Origin: Selaginella tamariscina
Taxonomy: Eukaryota > Streptophyta > Lycopodiopsida > Selaginellales > Selaginellaceae
Length of the DNA: 64,000 bases
Reading direction: 5' to 3'
Assembly: GCA_003024785.1 (NCBI GenBank)
Contig: PUQB01000693.1
Location: forward strand, 59,798-123,797
Shown here: positions 31,398 through 43,724 of the stretch, one piece after another
Layout: each line of letters opens with the position of its first letter
Position numbering within the stretch: position 1 is the first letter of the stretch
The notes under the pieces: generated by a model
The model's database searches: none
What the model was told of the DNA's origin: nothing
Seen by the model: the letters and a program-made list of their open reading frames with translations, nothing else
Made by a program: the position numbers and the translations under genes

Positions 31398-33205
31398 TGT
31401 GTCATAGTTTTTACTATGACTCAACCCTTTACATTGGACGTTGACTGTTGTTACCTACTGTACTATGTTGATAAGCCCTAAGTGTAGAAGAAACAGGCCC
31501 GCTTAGTGCACTTGGATATCTAGTGATGGTCCGGCCGGGTGTCATTAGGTATTTGCAAGAAACTCTAGGTGAAGCTAGCACTTCCATCTAGAAAAACTCT
31601 TACCTTGGTTTTCCGTGTCCCGGTTGGATTAATGGCTAGTTCCGGTGAGTTCGGCATGTCGGATATGCTTAGAAATACCCCCAAGTTTGACAGGTTAGGG
31701 TTTAGGGGTCGATGGATAACTCACCAAGTATGTTCCCTTTGGGAATGAGATTTCAGTGCTAGCCCACTTATGTAAACAGGAAAAAAGGGGGGGCCTCTGT
31801 CACATAAAGGTAGTATATAGGAGTGAGGGTTCCTGGGTTCATGACTGAGCTCGTTACTCTTCTCCCGGTGCAAGCTCTAGCTTGTGTAGTTAAGGCACAA
31901 CCTCTGTTGTGCCGCCCTAACTTCCAGATGCCAAGGTACGTCCCACCTTCGGGGTAGCTTACCCTTAACGTTGGCGAATCCATGCCTAGGAGGTCTTGTC
32001 GGAATGCACGTTCCAAGAGGCAGAGGTTGAGGCTTGTCTCCAGCCTCCTCCTCCACGTCAAGCTAGATGTAGCACTCACGGCCAAGCAAGGCACATCCGT
32101 GTCCTTGTCCAACTGTGAGCGTGGGATCTTGTTTGACAGGTTCATGTTATTTGGTTCCTGAGGGTTCATTGAGGGTTCTAGAGTCGGCATTTAGGAGCCA
32201 CGTTTGTGGCACTTGGTGCAACTCTTGAATCTAAGGGATATGGCATGATAGCCCACATCGGGGAAGGCAATGTCACATGGAGATGTGACACTGGGCTAAA
32301 CGTCACATGGTACAACGCTTGAGGCACACCCCTCATAACTAGGTGTGTTTTGGCACACTTGGCTAGGGGAGTGTTCTCCTTGGAATTCAAGGGTTGAACA
32401 ACCTAAACATGTTAGCAGGAGCCCTTTCGTGAGGCACTCTCAAGGTCATGTGCTTAGGCTTATCCCAACCTAGCCTTAGAGAGTTTGCTTGGCTAGGGGA
32501 GTGTTTTGCTAAGCACTCGTGTCCGCCTACGGCGCACACTCGTGTTCTCACTAAGTACTAGCCTTAGGTCTAGGGTATAACTTGGCCACTCAAACCCTTA
32601 GGGGTTAGTCGTGGTTCAAGGTACCCCTTGTCGCCCTAAAGGGGTTGTACTCCCGGATGAGGGTGTTGCCCTAAAGGGTTGTACTCCCGGATGAGGGTGA
32701 GTTGTACTCCCGAATGAGGGTGATTCCCAAAGGGGTAAGTGATGATGCCTTAGCTCTGTCCAGGGGTATGTGTGGAACACACGTCTCCTTGATGGGGTTA
32801 GGGCATGAGCTTGTCTAGGTCTTCTAGGGTTTAGGGCGTTGTACTCCCGGATGAGGGTGATTCCTCAAAGGGGTAAGTGACGATGCCTTAGCTCTGTCCA
32901 GGGGTATGTGTGGAACACACGTCTCCTTGATGGGGGTTAGGGCATGAGCATGTCTAGGTCTTCTAGGGTTTAGGCGTTGTACTCCCGGATGAGGGTGATT
33001 CCTCAAAGGGGTAAGTGACGAGCCTTAACTCTGTCCATGGGTTAGGGCATGAGCCTGTCTAGGTCTTCTTGCCCTAGAGACCTAGACAGGCTCATGCTCT
33101 AAGTCAACTAGGGTTATCCCTCAAGGGTTTTGGGGGCAGACCTCTAGGGAGACTTAGGCTAAACCCTAAGTCAATTAGGGTTATCCCTTAAGGGTTCTGG
33201 GGGCA
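31398..33205 (+). repeat. E-family LTR fragment (type I), 3'-truncated
   Basis: It starts TGTCATAGTTTTTAC like the other LTRs and matches E1 type I sequence. It ends in AAGGGTTCTGGGGGCATATAT, without the final CACGTG-rich 150 bp or the CTCTGACA terminus. Its left and right neighbours are both microsatellite DNA. It lacks the segment matching 7070-7180 of the E1 LTR (a deletion near 32330) and has a local tandem expansion at 32701-33060. Confidence 0.82.
32701..33060 (+). repeat. 138-bp tandem repeat within LTR fragment
   Basis: The segment beginning GTTGTACTCCCGGATGAGGG and ending TCTTCTAGGGTTTAGGGC is present about three times (near 32701, 32838 and 32976). Complete E-family LTRs have it once. 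It is a local amplification inside the LTR. Confidence 0.8.
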
Positions 33206-33597
33206 TATATTATGTGTACTAGTATCTGTATAATTTTATTTATTTATCTGTATAAGTATATCGTGTGTATGCGTGTGTGAAACAAAATTATACAGATACA
33301 CATATATATGTATGTATATATGTACATAGGTATATATATATATATATGTATATGTATATCGTGTGTATGTGTGTGTGAAAACAAAATTATACAGACACAC
33401 ACACACACACACATATATACCCTAAACCTTAAACCCATACATATATATGTGTAAATATATATATATATATTATATATATGTGTGTGTGTGTGTATAGGAG
33501 TGTGCGTGTGTGTCGAGAGACATATATTATGTGTACCAATATCTGTATAATTCTATTTATTTATCTATCTCTCGCACACACACGCACACTCCTATAC

Positions 33598-33629
<32 letters not shown>

Positions 33630-33912
33630 TATATATGTATGTATATTATATGTATATAGGTATATATATAATGTGTTGTGTTGTATATGTATATTGTGAG
33701 TATGTGTGTGTGAGCGAAACAAATAAAATCATACAGATAAACAGGAGTGTGCATTTATACCATGTGTGTGTGTGTATATGTATATTGTGAGTATGCGTGT
33801 GTGAGCGAAACAAATAAAATCATACAGATAAACAGAAGTGTGCGTGCGTGTGCAAAAGATAAAGTTAATATATTAATAAAATTATACAGATACACAAACA
33901 AAACACACATAG

Positions 33913-33943
<31 letters not shown>

Positions 33944-34010
33944 CGTGCGTGTGCAAAAGATAAAATTAATATATTAATAAAATATACAGATACACAAACA
34001 CAACACATAG

Positions 34011-34048
<38 letters not shown>

Positions 34049-34150
34049 TGTATATACGAGTGTGCGTTGTGTGCGAGAGATAGAGATCTAAATTATATTA
34101 TTAAGATACACACACATATAAATATATGTGAATAAAAAGAAATAAATAAA
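33206..34150. repeat. Long mixed (AT)n, (GT)n, (AC)n microsatellite tract
   Basis: Nearly 1 kb of alternating TATATA, GTGTGTG and ACACAC runs. A unit of roughly 115-160 bp recurs, containing AGATAAACAGGAGTGTGCG and ATACAGATACACA. Small ORFs with His/Thr/Tyr/Ile repeats are by-products. There is no gene. Confidence 0.9.
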
Positions 34151-34500
34151 CTCAGGAGTGTGCGTGTGAGAGAGAAATCTGATTTCACAGCCGCCGCCTT
34201 ACTTCTTGAAACCTTAGGAATATACCTAAACCCTAAAAGGAATAGAATATATATTAACCCTAATCAAATATTCTTTCTAAGAATATACTTAAACCCTAAA
34301 AAGAATAAACTATAGATTCTCCCTAAACGAATATTTTTTCATTATATTATCAGCGTGTGCGTGTGCGTGGGTGTATCACATACACCCCAAGAATAAAAAT
34401 CATGTAGGGGTTTAACATGTGTGTGTCCATGAGAGTGTTAAAGTTTTCACGTGCAACGATACATATATACACACATAGTATTATACACATAGACATACAT
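34151..34500. other. Unannotated AT-rich stretch
   Basis: Contains two similar segments with AATATAC(C/T)TAAACCCTAAAA (34210-34240 and 34282-34305). No ORF, splice pattern or element boundary was recognised. Confidence 0.5.
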
Positions 34501-35460
34501 ACATATTAGTACATATTAATATTAGAGAGACAGAGTACATGATCATGCATGGTGTGTATGTATGAGAGAAGAGTGACAATACATATTATGGATCATGCAT
34601 GGTGTGTATGTTAGAAAGACAGTACATATTAATATAGATCATGTATGGTGTGTATGTATGAGAGAAGAGAAGAGTGTGTATGTATGAGAGAAGAGAAAGA
34701 GTGTTAACAAATTAAATTCATACACATTATATATATTAGTACACACATATACATACACACGTGTATACACACAGACATACATACATATTACATGTGTAAA
34801 TTCAATGTGTTACATAGGGTTTAGGGTTAGGATGGATCATGCATGGTGTTTATGTATGTATATATGTGTACTAATATATGCAATGCGTACAAAATTAATT
34901 TTTTAACACGGAGTTGAAACGCCATTTGAATAGGAAATACGTCGATTGTGAAGTTGGATGGTGCACCTACAGGAACACCACCTACTTTACTCGCAAACAA
35001 TCTAGTAGCAGAAAAATTAAGTACATAATTCGGAATGTTAAAAGTGAGTGAGTGTTAAAAAATTAATTTTGTACGCATTGCATATATTAGTACACATATA
35101 TACATACACATATTATACACAGATATACATTATACATATTAATAATATTGTAACATCAGTACATATTATGGATCATGTATGGTGTGTATGTATGAGAGAA
35201 GAGACAGGCTACATATTATGGATCATGATCATGCATGGTGTGTATGTATGAGAGAAGGGATTATGCACGGTGACACTGTGTATGTATGAGAGAAGAGAGA
35301 GAGTGTTAACAAATGAAAATCGTACACATTGCATATATTAGTACACATATATACATACACACGTGTATACACACACAAACATACATATATATTACATGTG
35401 TAAATTCAATGTGTTACATACACACAGACTGAGTATATATAGATCATACATGCATTGAAC
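34501..35460. repeat. Imperfect repeats with GATCATGCATGGTGTGTATG words
   Basis: The word ATGGATCATGCATGGTGTGTATGTATGAGAGAAGAGA and variants occur at 34540, 34590, 34645, 34830, 35165, 35220 and 35265. A larger direct duplication relates 34690-34830 to 35290-35425 (CACACGTGTATACACAC...AATTCAATGTGTTACATA). No gene. Confidence 0.75.
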
Positions 35461-35629
35461 ATGATGTTTTTCAATAAGAAGTAACATATAATTTTCTCAA
35501 GTTTGGTTTAGGGCAATGTGCATGTGTGTGCATATGTGTCTCTGTAAGTGCTTCTAATGCGTGTGCACGTGTATATATAAATTTATGATTGTGTTTATAT
35601 ATGTGTGCAAAACAAACATCGAATAATTA
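35461..35629. other. Unannotated AT-rich stretch
   Basis: No coding potential or repeat boundary seen. Confidence 0.4.
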
Positions 35630-36400
35630 AAAAATAATATTAATACACACTATGAACATATTTTAATTATACAATAATATATGATTTTATCTAATATATA
35701 GCCATATATAGTTTTAATAATATATATTAATTTAATATTAATAATAAGGTTTAACATTAGAATATTCTTGAAATAATAAGAAATTAATTAAGAAAATCCC
35801 ATTAATATATACAAATGTAGATCAAATACTGAAATAATTAACTAAATAAATTATGATAATCATGTTTAATATTGAAATATTCTTGGAATAATAAGAAAAT
35901 AATAAAGAATATCACATTAATATAAACAAGATTAATTACTTAAGTAATTAAGAAAATGATATTAATATACACACTATGAACATATTTTAAATTATACATA
36001 ATAATACATCATTTTATCTAATATATAGTCATATATAGTTTTAATAATATATATTAATTAATATTGATAATAAGGTTTAACATAGGAATATTCTTAAAAT
36101 AATAACAAATTAATTGAGAAATCCCATTAATATATACAAATGTAGAATAATTACTGAGATAATTAAGAATAAGACTAATTTAATTATGATAATTAGGTTT
36201 AATATTGGAATATTCTTTGAATATTAAGAAAATAATAAAGAATATCCCATTAATAGTTGGAATTGTAAATTAATTACTCAAATAATTAAGAAAATAATAA
36301 TAATAAATAGACTATGAATATATTTTAAATGATACATAATAATATATCAATTTATTTATTGTATTAGTGTATATATATATATAATATAATAATATAACTT
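35630..36400 (+). repeat. AT-rich tandem repeat, about 325-bp unit
   Basis: The motif CACTATGAACATATTTTAA recurs at 35648, 35972 and 36311, which gives periods of about 324 and 338 bp and just over two units. Each unit contains two sub-repeats with GGTTTAA(C/T)AT...GGAATATTCTTGAAATAAT (35745, 35862, 36070, 36199). It resembles a local satellite. No gene. Confidence 0.8.
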
Positions 36401-36740
36401 GAATATTAAGAATGTAGAATAATTACAAAAATTTCATAATATTAAACAGCTTGAAGCACTTCAATGACATTAAATGCAATTTTAAAACACTCATTGGAAT
36501 TGGAGAATATATATGTCAGACTGTCGGTTATTTGTTTCAACTCATCTTAAATTTTCTTTTCTGTTATTTCAAAAATTTCGAATTTCTAACATAAGTATTG
36601 TCGGTCTGACATGTAAATTTGAAAATGCATTTAATTTTCCACTGAAATTCAGATCTGGTTCTTTCTCCGGCAAGGGTTTCTTCATTTCTTTATTTTTCAT
36701 TCTCAAATTTTTTTTTTCTTCTTAGTGATCAGCTCAGGAG
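36401..36740. other. Unannotated AT-rich stretch
   Basis: A 70-codon ORF at 36513-36725 (Phe-rich) has no recognised domain and is probably chance. Nothing else was seen. Confidence 0.4.
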
Positions 36741-36800
36741 CGACATTAAATTGGGTGCGGGATTAATCCGGCCGACACTCTCCGATGAGGTAGAGTCGAC
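36741..36800 (+). repeat. Isolated copy of the GGGATTAATCC palindrome
   Basis: GTGCGGGATTAATCCGGCCGAC at about 36754-36775 is a single degenerate site of the type in the array at 30.3-31.2 kb. It lies 25 bp upstream of E2. Confidence 0.6.
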
Positions 36801-38598
36801 TATTATAGTTTTTACTATGACTCGACCCTTTACTTTGAACGTTGACTATGGTTACCTACTACTATGTTGACGGACCATAGATGTAGTGAGAAACAGCCCC
36901 GCTTAGTGCACTTAGGTGTTAAGGGTAGTCCGACCGGCTATCTTTAAATGTCACGAGAAACTCTAAGCGAAGGTAGCACTTACCTTCTAGAAAACCCACC
37001 CCCGATTTTGACGTCCTAGTTAAGATGAGTTTGGCATGTTAATAAGGTTAAGAACACCCCTAGGGTTGACCTAACCCTAGGGTTGCCTTAACCCACGCCC
37101 TAAAACCCCACCCACCTTGGTTAGGGTTTAGGGGTAGGGGTTAGTGTGCAAACTCATCTCATTAACTAAGGGGCTGGCATTTAGTGCTAGCCCACTAACA
37201 CATATAGGAAAAGAGGGGGGGGGGGGGCTCCGTCACATAATAATAAGGTAAAGTATATGTAGGAGAGCTCCTGGGTTCATGACTGAGTTCGTTGCTCTTC
37301 TACCGGTGCAAGCTTCAGCTTGTTGTCGTTAAGGTACAACCCTCTGTTGTACCACCCTAACTTCCAGACGACAGGGTACGTCCCACTTTCGGGGTAGCTT
37401 ACCCTTAACGTTGGCGAATCCATGCCTGGGAGGACTTGTCGGGATGCACGTTCCAAGAAGCAGAGGTTGAGGCTTGTCTCTGCCTCCTCCTCCATGTCAA
37501 GCTAGGACAACACACACAGCTAACTAGGGCATGTTCGTGTCCTTGTCCAACTGTGGGTGTGAGTTCTTGATTGACAGGGTTTCTTACTGAGTCTTGAGGG
37601 ATAATTGAGGGGTTCTAGAGTTGGCATTTAAGAGCCACGTTTGTGGCACTTGGTGCAACTCTTGAATCTAGGGCTATGGCATGATAGCCCACATCGGGGA
37701 AGGCAGTGTCACATGGAGATGTGACACTAGGCTAAACGTCACATGGTACAATGCCTGAGGCACGCCCCTTTGGAGTTATGTCTTGCTAAGGGGTTGGATA
37801 CTCTAGCAAACAGACATGCTTATGCTTGCACTAGGGTTGCTAAGCCTTGGGCATTTGCTCAAGGGAGGTTGGGTCTCATAACTAGGTGTGCTTTGGCACA
37901 CTTGGCTAGGGGATTGTTCTCCTTGGAATTCAAGGGTTGAACAACCTAAACATGTTAGCAGGAGCCCTTTCGTGAGGCACTCGCAAGGTCATGTGCTTAG
38001 GGTTATCCCAAACCTAGCCTTAGGGGAGTTTGCTTAGCAGAACACTCGTGTTCACCTACGGCGCACACTCGTGTCTCATTAGTACTAGCTCTAGGTCTAG
38101 GGTATAACTTGGCCACTCAAACCCTTAGGGGTTAGTCGTGGTTCAGGGTACCCCTTGTCGCCCTAAAGGGGTTGTACTCCCGGATGAGGGTGATTCCTCA
38201 AGGGGTAAGTGACGATGCCTTAGCTCTGTCAGGGGTATGTGTGGAACACACGTCTCCTTGATGGGGGTTAGGGCATGAGCCTGTCTAGGTCTTCTAGGGC
38301 AAGACCCTAAGTCAACTAGGGTTATCCCTCAAGGGTTTTGGGGCAGACACTCTAGGGAGACTTAGGCTAAACCCTAAGTCAACTAGGGTTATCCCTCAAG
38401 GGTTTGGGGGTAGACATTCTAGGGAGACTTAGGCTAAACCCTAAGTCTCTTGTCCACTTGGGCATTAGAGTCTAACCCTAGGGGTCGTTGGGGTTGTTCT
38501 GGGAAACTTAGCGTTGCTCACACAGGGTGATGACGCCAAATGGCCACCTGGCAGCCACGTGTTGCCACGTGTTGGCCCTTTGGGTTAAAACTCTGACA
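36801..38598 (+). repeat. 5' LTR of E2 (type II)
   Basis: A 1798-bp LTR. The first bases are TATTATAG, where other copies have TGTCATAG, so the TG end has mutated. It contains the GCCCTAAAACCCCACCCACC segment that marks type II, shared with E3 and the inverted solo LTR. The CACGTG pair and CTCTGACA end are present. Confidence 0.85.
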
Positions 38599-41500
38599 AT
38601 TGGTATCGGAGCCTATTCTCTGCGGTCAGTAGGACTACTAAAGTGTAGTGTATTTTAAGGGTTTAGTTAGTTCTAAATTCTTGAAGTACTCTATCACTTT
38701 CAGCTAATGTACTGAATTCTGCGTGGAGAGTTGGTCCTGAGATCTATAACTCTTCAGAGTACACCTACTTCATAAGTGGGTGTGGGTTATGGACTTAGAA
38801 GGTAGCACTTGGAAGTCAGCTTCCAAGTTGTATGCCAGGTTATTTTACCTTATGGTTGTCCAGGTTACTTTACCATTTACTTCCACAAGACAAGGCATGT
38901 TAGTTTGTTCTGGCTTACAAACTAAGTCTTGTGAGATGGCCTTGTGATATCCTAATTCTACACATTATTGAAAATTTTTCTTTTTCTTTAAGGTGTTTGA
39001 ATTTGGGATAACACATGATTTGAGAAGACTATGTCCATTGAGTTTTGGCTTAGGTCAAGATCAATAGTGTTCAAACGGGGAAAGACTTATGTTCAAAGTG
39101 CATCTTTGACTTCGGGAGAAGGGGCATATTCAAACATAAGAATGAACACTACATTTTGACATAAAGTGTAAATAAGCTCTTATTATAGTGCTGTTTCCAG
39201 AGTGTAACTCAGAAGCAGACTATGGTGATGAACTTATAATACAACGGAATGTCAATATTAACATATGATAAATATGTTAAGCAATGGGTTTGAAGATCCA
39301 ATGTAGTCAAAGTATTGTCTGATGTTCGCAATATTTTGATGACGCTAGCTGCAAGTAACATTAGGTGGAATAGTTTACTAAGTTCAAGTCCCTTAATTTG
39401 AACAAAGTATCATGAAACCTTAGTTAGTTGTAAGCGCCACTCTGTATTCAAGTTAGCTAGCTCGACTAACTTGATTATGAAATTGTCTCATATGGGATCA
39501 TGAAGAGACTTGGGATAATAGCTTGAGGTTTGGTTTCTTATCGATACATTTTGGGATAGATGGCATGATCTATCAGAAAGAGTAATGTTGGAAACATACG
39601 TTTACATTTTTAGTTTACTGAGTAATGAAGGACTTGCATAGTGAAGGCGTTCGGCGCACACTTGTGCATTTTCATTGTTAACTCTTTAATCTTGAAACTG
39701 TAACGTTGTTTGCAATGTGGAGAAGCTCTTGAACAAGGGTGATTCCTTGGTTAAGAAGAGCATGATTTGGGATTCTTCACTTTGTTTATCGACTAAGTAA
39801 GGAAACTTGCTAAGTTTGATAACTTATGTTGAGAATTACCAATGAGCTAGTAATAGTCGGATTTCCATTGGAGGTTTAAGTGCATGTACCTCCTCAAGAG
39901 TCGGTGTTCGATGAGAATTGAAAGTTGATATTGATTTTCAATATCAATTTCATTTTAGAGTCGAATACGATTATTCAAAAGACGGTTTCTTGACTCTGCA
40001 TCATGGTCGCAAATGTGGGCACTTAAAGAACAAATAAAGTATGTATCTTCAATCTTTCGGAATATTGAAAAATAGAACTATTCTTGACTCAAGGTTTGAT
40101 TGTATTCCTTGGGTTAGTTGTTAGTTCTATCTCAAGGTTTGATGGTGTTCCTTGAGTTGGTTCAATATTCTTGTAAGTATGATATTGTGTAGCGGGATTA
40201 GCTCAAGAAGATGGTGTCCCTTCTTGATGATTGTAGTTCAAGGTTGTCCAATATCCGGTTCGAGAATATGAGGTTTCCTATCACCTCATTGTTGAGATAT
40301 TTATATTCTAAACTTTGAAGAATTTGTGACAATCTTTTCAAGATTGGTTATAAATGACTTGTCAAAGTATATGATATCTCTTCAATATTGAGTTTGGAGC
40401 GCTCAATATCAAACTTGGTTATGATCACATGAGGTGGCCGTAATCATATAATATAAAGACTCAAGTGGATTTGAGTCTGACACTTTGGTAAGGCACTACC
40501 TTAGTGTTATAACTTGAAACGTGTTTTCAAGTTAGTTGAGAAATGAACATTTCTCAATACATTGCTTGAGGGGCAATGTGATACTTTCTGGATTGCTAGG
40601 TGTCTAGAGTGAATAATGTATCTTAGTTCAATGTACTGAACTAGATATTTTATTCATGTTTGGGGAGATCTATTGAATTATAAGGTATGACTAAAACATG
40701 AAGTTGATATAACACTTCAGTGTTATGATAACATTTATGTGGAGGTTGATATCTTACTAAATCAATTAGATGAACCAGACACTAGTTCATGATTCCTCTT
40801 AGTCTCTGAACAAAGTTCCTCGAAATACTGTCGTAACATTATATTTCCGTCTCAAAATTGAAGTTCGGTTCATGTAAACTAAACCATCTATATATAGTTG
40901 TAGCATTTCGATAAATTGATATGATTGTAAGTTTATATGCTAGTATAACAACTAGTTGGTAAGCTTAGGATTTGAACGTTGAAACGATCATTATCCATTC
41001 GAAAGTATCAATATCGAAATTGCAATTGTTTATAGAATAAGGATTAGTTTAAAAAGATGTTTGTCAAAACACTAATTGCTCGAATTAGTGAAATGCTATA
41101 CTTCGGTACAGTGTTGAGAAACATTTACGAAATCAGTTTAAGAGTTGGAAATAAATATAATGTTATGGAGGTGTGCAGTATTCTGAATTCAGAGAGACTC
41201 TTATCGTGGAAACTAAGTCTTAAAATTTGGTATTTTGAACTTAGTGAGATAAAGAGTTAGGAAGTATTGAACGGCATTTAGTATGATGTGCTCTTTGGGG
41301 AATGAGTACAATGAGAGTGACAATTAAGAGAAGTGTTATCTAAATATTGTCGATTAAGGCACTAGAGATGGGTTGAATTTCCTGGTTTCCACATTAGTTT
41401 GTAAGAAAAGTATGTTAGCTTATCTGGTCCCTGAACTGGTCGGTGTTATGAAAGAGTACAAAGATGGTTGCAAAGGACAAATGTAAGGCTATCACACTTG

Positions 41501-42329
41501 GTCGCGGATTTGACTGAATTTGATTCTATCGGGAATAAATTTATGTTAATAACACACCAAGTGAATGGCAGTTGGTAGATTGGTAAGACCTTGTTGTATA
41601 CATGTGAGGCCATGCGCCTCTGTTGCCTCTGGCCAGATTGACATGTTTACAAAGAACAGGGTTTTACGACTTATACTATCTTATATCGGAAAAGAACTTG
41701 ATTCCGATAAAAGTCTCATACTTAGTCTGGCGTAGCTATATACTAATGAGAGATAGGTATAGTAGCAGACCCTTATGAAAAGGGTAATGAGAAGCACCGA
41801 GGGATGCAGAGATGTAAGCTATAATATCATAACATATGGAGATGTGGGACCATTAGAAAATCAAAAGAAATGCGAAGGTGTTTGGTCAAGCATTTGAGAA
41901 GTGCTTGTGTGTGTTAGACGACAGAGGTCGTCAACAGCATTTAATATAAAGGAATAAAGCAAGTCTTTATTTCTTATTAACCAAGGGGCCGGCAACAACA
42001 CTAACTAGAGGCCTCCAATATAAATTCTAGTTAAGTAAGAAATTAACCAGTGTTGTGTGCGTCGGGTGACAGACTTTGCAGACGTGCAAAAGGTCTCCAA
42101 GTGACTTCATGTCGCAGGTGGTGCCTCCGGCAGCTGGGTTTACGACTCAGTGAACGACGGTTCTGAAGTACTTGGTTTCGCGTAATGCAAGGGGGGTAAT
42201 AAAATTATGTGAACTTTTGGCTGACTCCGCATAGAGTGATATGTTAGTTTTGGTTAGTTTTCTCTAACATTATCTAGTCTTGGAGTTGGACGTCAACGAG
42301 GACGTTGACATTTTCAAAGGCGGGGAGTG

Positions 42330-42605
42330 TGTCATAGTTTTTACTATGACTCCTCTTTACTTTGGATTGACTGTTGTTACCTACTGTACTATGTTGACAA
42401 GCCCTAGATGTAGTGAGAAACAGCCCCGCTTAGTGCACTTAGGTGTTTAGGGGTAGTCCGGCCGGCTGTCCTTAGATATCTCGAGAAACTCTAAGCGAAG
42501 GTAGCACTTACCTTCTAGAAAACTCTTACCCTCGTTTTCCGTGTCCCGGTTGGATTAATGGCTAGTTCCGGTGAGTTCGACATGTCGGATATGCTTAGAA
42601 ATACT
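42330..42605 (+). repeat. Truncated 3' LTR of E2 (type I)
   Basis: It starts TGTCATAGTTTTTACTATG and follows the E1-type sequence to ATGCTTAGAAATAC, where unrelated MULE-like sequence begins. The outer LTR end and target duplication are lost. Confidence 0.85.
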
Positions 42606-43724
42606 GGTGCTGGTACTCTGCTTGGATAACTGATTGGTTTTCCACACAGAGCAGTTCCTTCCTGATTCATCCCCAAACACTTAACCTTACTAGATGCTCC
42701 GATTCGTCTGATGGCCCACTCTGTTTGAGCAATCTCCTCTCCAAAACCTCTTTGAACCTTAACCTCTTTCTCATGTTGTTTTGGACCACCCGCTCTGTGT
42801 ACTCTACATCATGTCTGTTGTGAACGTCGAGCATCAGACTGTTCTGTTCCTGTGACTGTTCTTCTAACAATTTGCACTCGAACGTTAGTGGTACTCGTGA
42901 ACTCCAGGCTGGTCAAGTTTCCTCGCCTTCCACTAGATTGATAATTGTTGATGGAGATACACTTTTCCCCTCAAAGAGTTTGCGTTGCACTCGTTTCAAT
43001 AGAGTTTCCTTCGAAGGACCTGACCCTGTATACCTCCCTTCTATTGCTGCTTTCACCTTCACACTCTGCATAACTGCATCGGTGAGGTCTAACATTGTCG
43101 CCTCCAGCAGTGGTACTCTTTTGACCAATCTTGCTCTCGTGTGGATCACTTCAGCATTGTTTGTAGTTGGAACGCTCGCGAGTCCTTCTTCGTCATGTCT
43201 CTCAGTTCCGCCATGGAGATGTGGTCCTCATGCCTAATCCACCAAGACAGCCATGTCTTCAAAGCTCGAATGTTTGACGCTCGTCCTTCCCAAAAGACTC
43301 GAGAATTGTTAGTTGTTCTTTCTTAGATTGTTCATTCAGTGCTGCAGGCCAGGCATGAGCAACCTTCATGTGTTCTTCGCGATGTTCTTTTGCGATTCAT
43401 TTCTTTGTCACTTGATGCACGGATTGCATAAAGTGAAACAGACAGCTTCTTTCCCTCCCTCTCATCTTTTCTCCGTTGTTGAATACTTGGCGCAAGGCTA
43501 TCCATATCGCTCCAGCCTCATCCGACATGAAACCAGCAAAGTTGACATTCTCCAAACCCTGCTTCTTACAAACCTCTAGCATTGTGTTCAAGAACTTCAG
43601 CACTGCAACATTATCTTCACGGCACATATCTGCGTAAGCTATAGTCACCATGGATTTGACACTGTAAGAGAGCATTAGATAACTAAGATTAGAAAGTGTT
43701 ATGAAGAGTTCTACAACTTAGTTT
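42606..43724 (-). pseudogene. MULE-like transposase remnant
   Basis: The minus-strand ORF at 43397-43675 has FAGFMSDEAGAIWIALRQVF followed by RERSCLFHFMQSVHQVTKK. The Asp...CxxH spacing and the SCxFHF-x-QSV motif resemble the middle of the Mutator-like (MULE) transposase domain as seen in seed-free plants. Two downstream minus ORFs (42913-43149 and 42667-42870) could be its continuation: charged, with KRVQRKLFEGKS and MRKRLRFKEVLERRLL. No terminal inverted repeats were found, and E-family sequence lies on both sides. It is a fragment, catalytically incomplete. Confidence 0.45.

Larger units (their letters stand above)
36801..42605 (+). mobile_element. Element E2: E-family copy with mismatched LTRs
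   Basis: 5' LTR 36801-38598, interior 38599-42329, 3' LTR 42330-42605 (truncated after 276 bp). The primer site TGGTATCGGAGCC is at 38601, and the purine tract AAAGGCGGGGAGTG directly precedes the 3' LTR. The interior matches E1 but keeps the extra 3' segment (41817-42329). The 5' LTR is type II (GACGTCCTAGTTAAGATGAG), whereas the 3' LTR is type I (GTGTCCCGGTTGGATTAATG). LTRs of one insertion start identical, so this copy was assembled by recombination between two elements. No gag-pol was found. Confidence 0.85.

Noticed and set aside
33244-34135. ORFs rich in His, Thr, Tyr, Ile, Cys and Val
   Set aside because: They are translations of (AC), (AT) and (GT) microsatellites.
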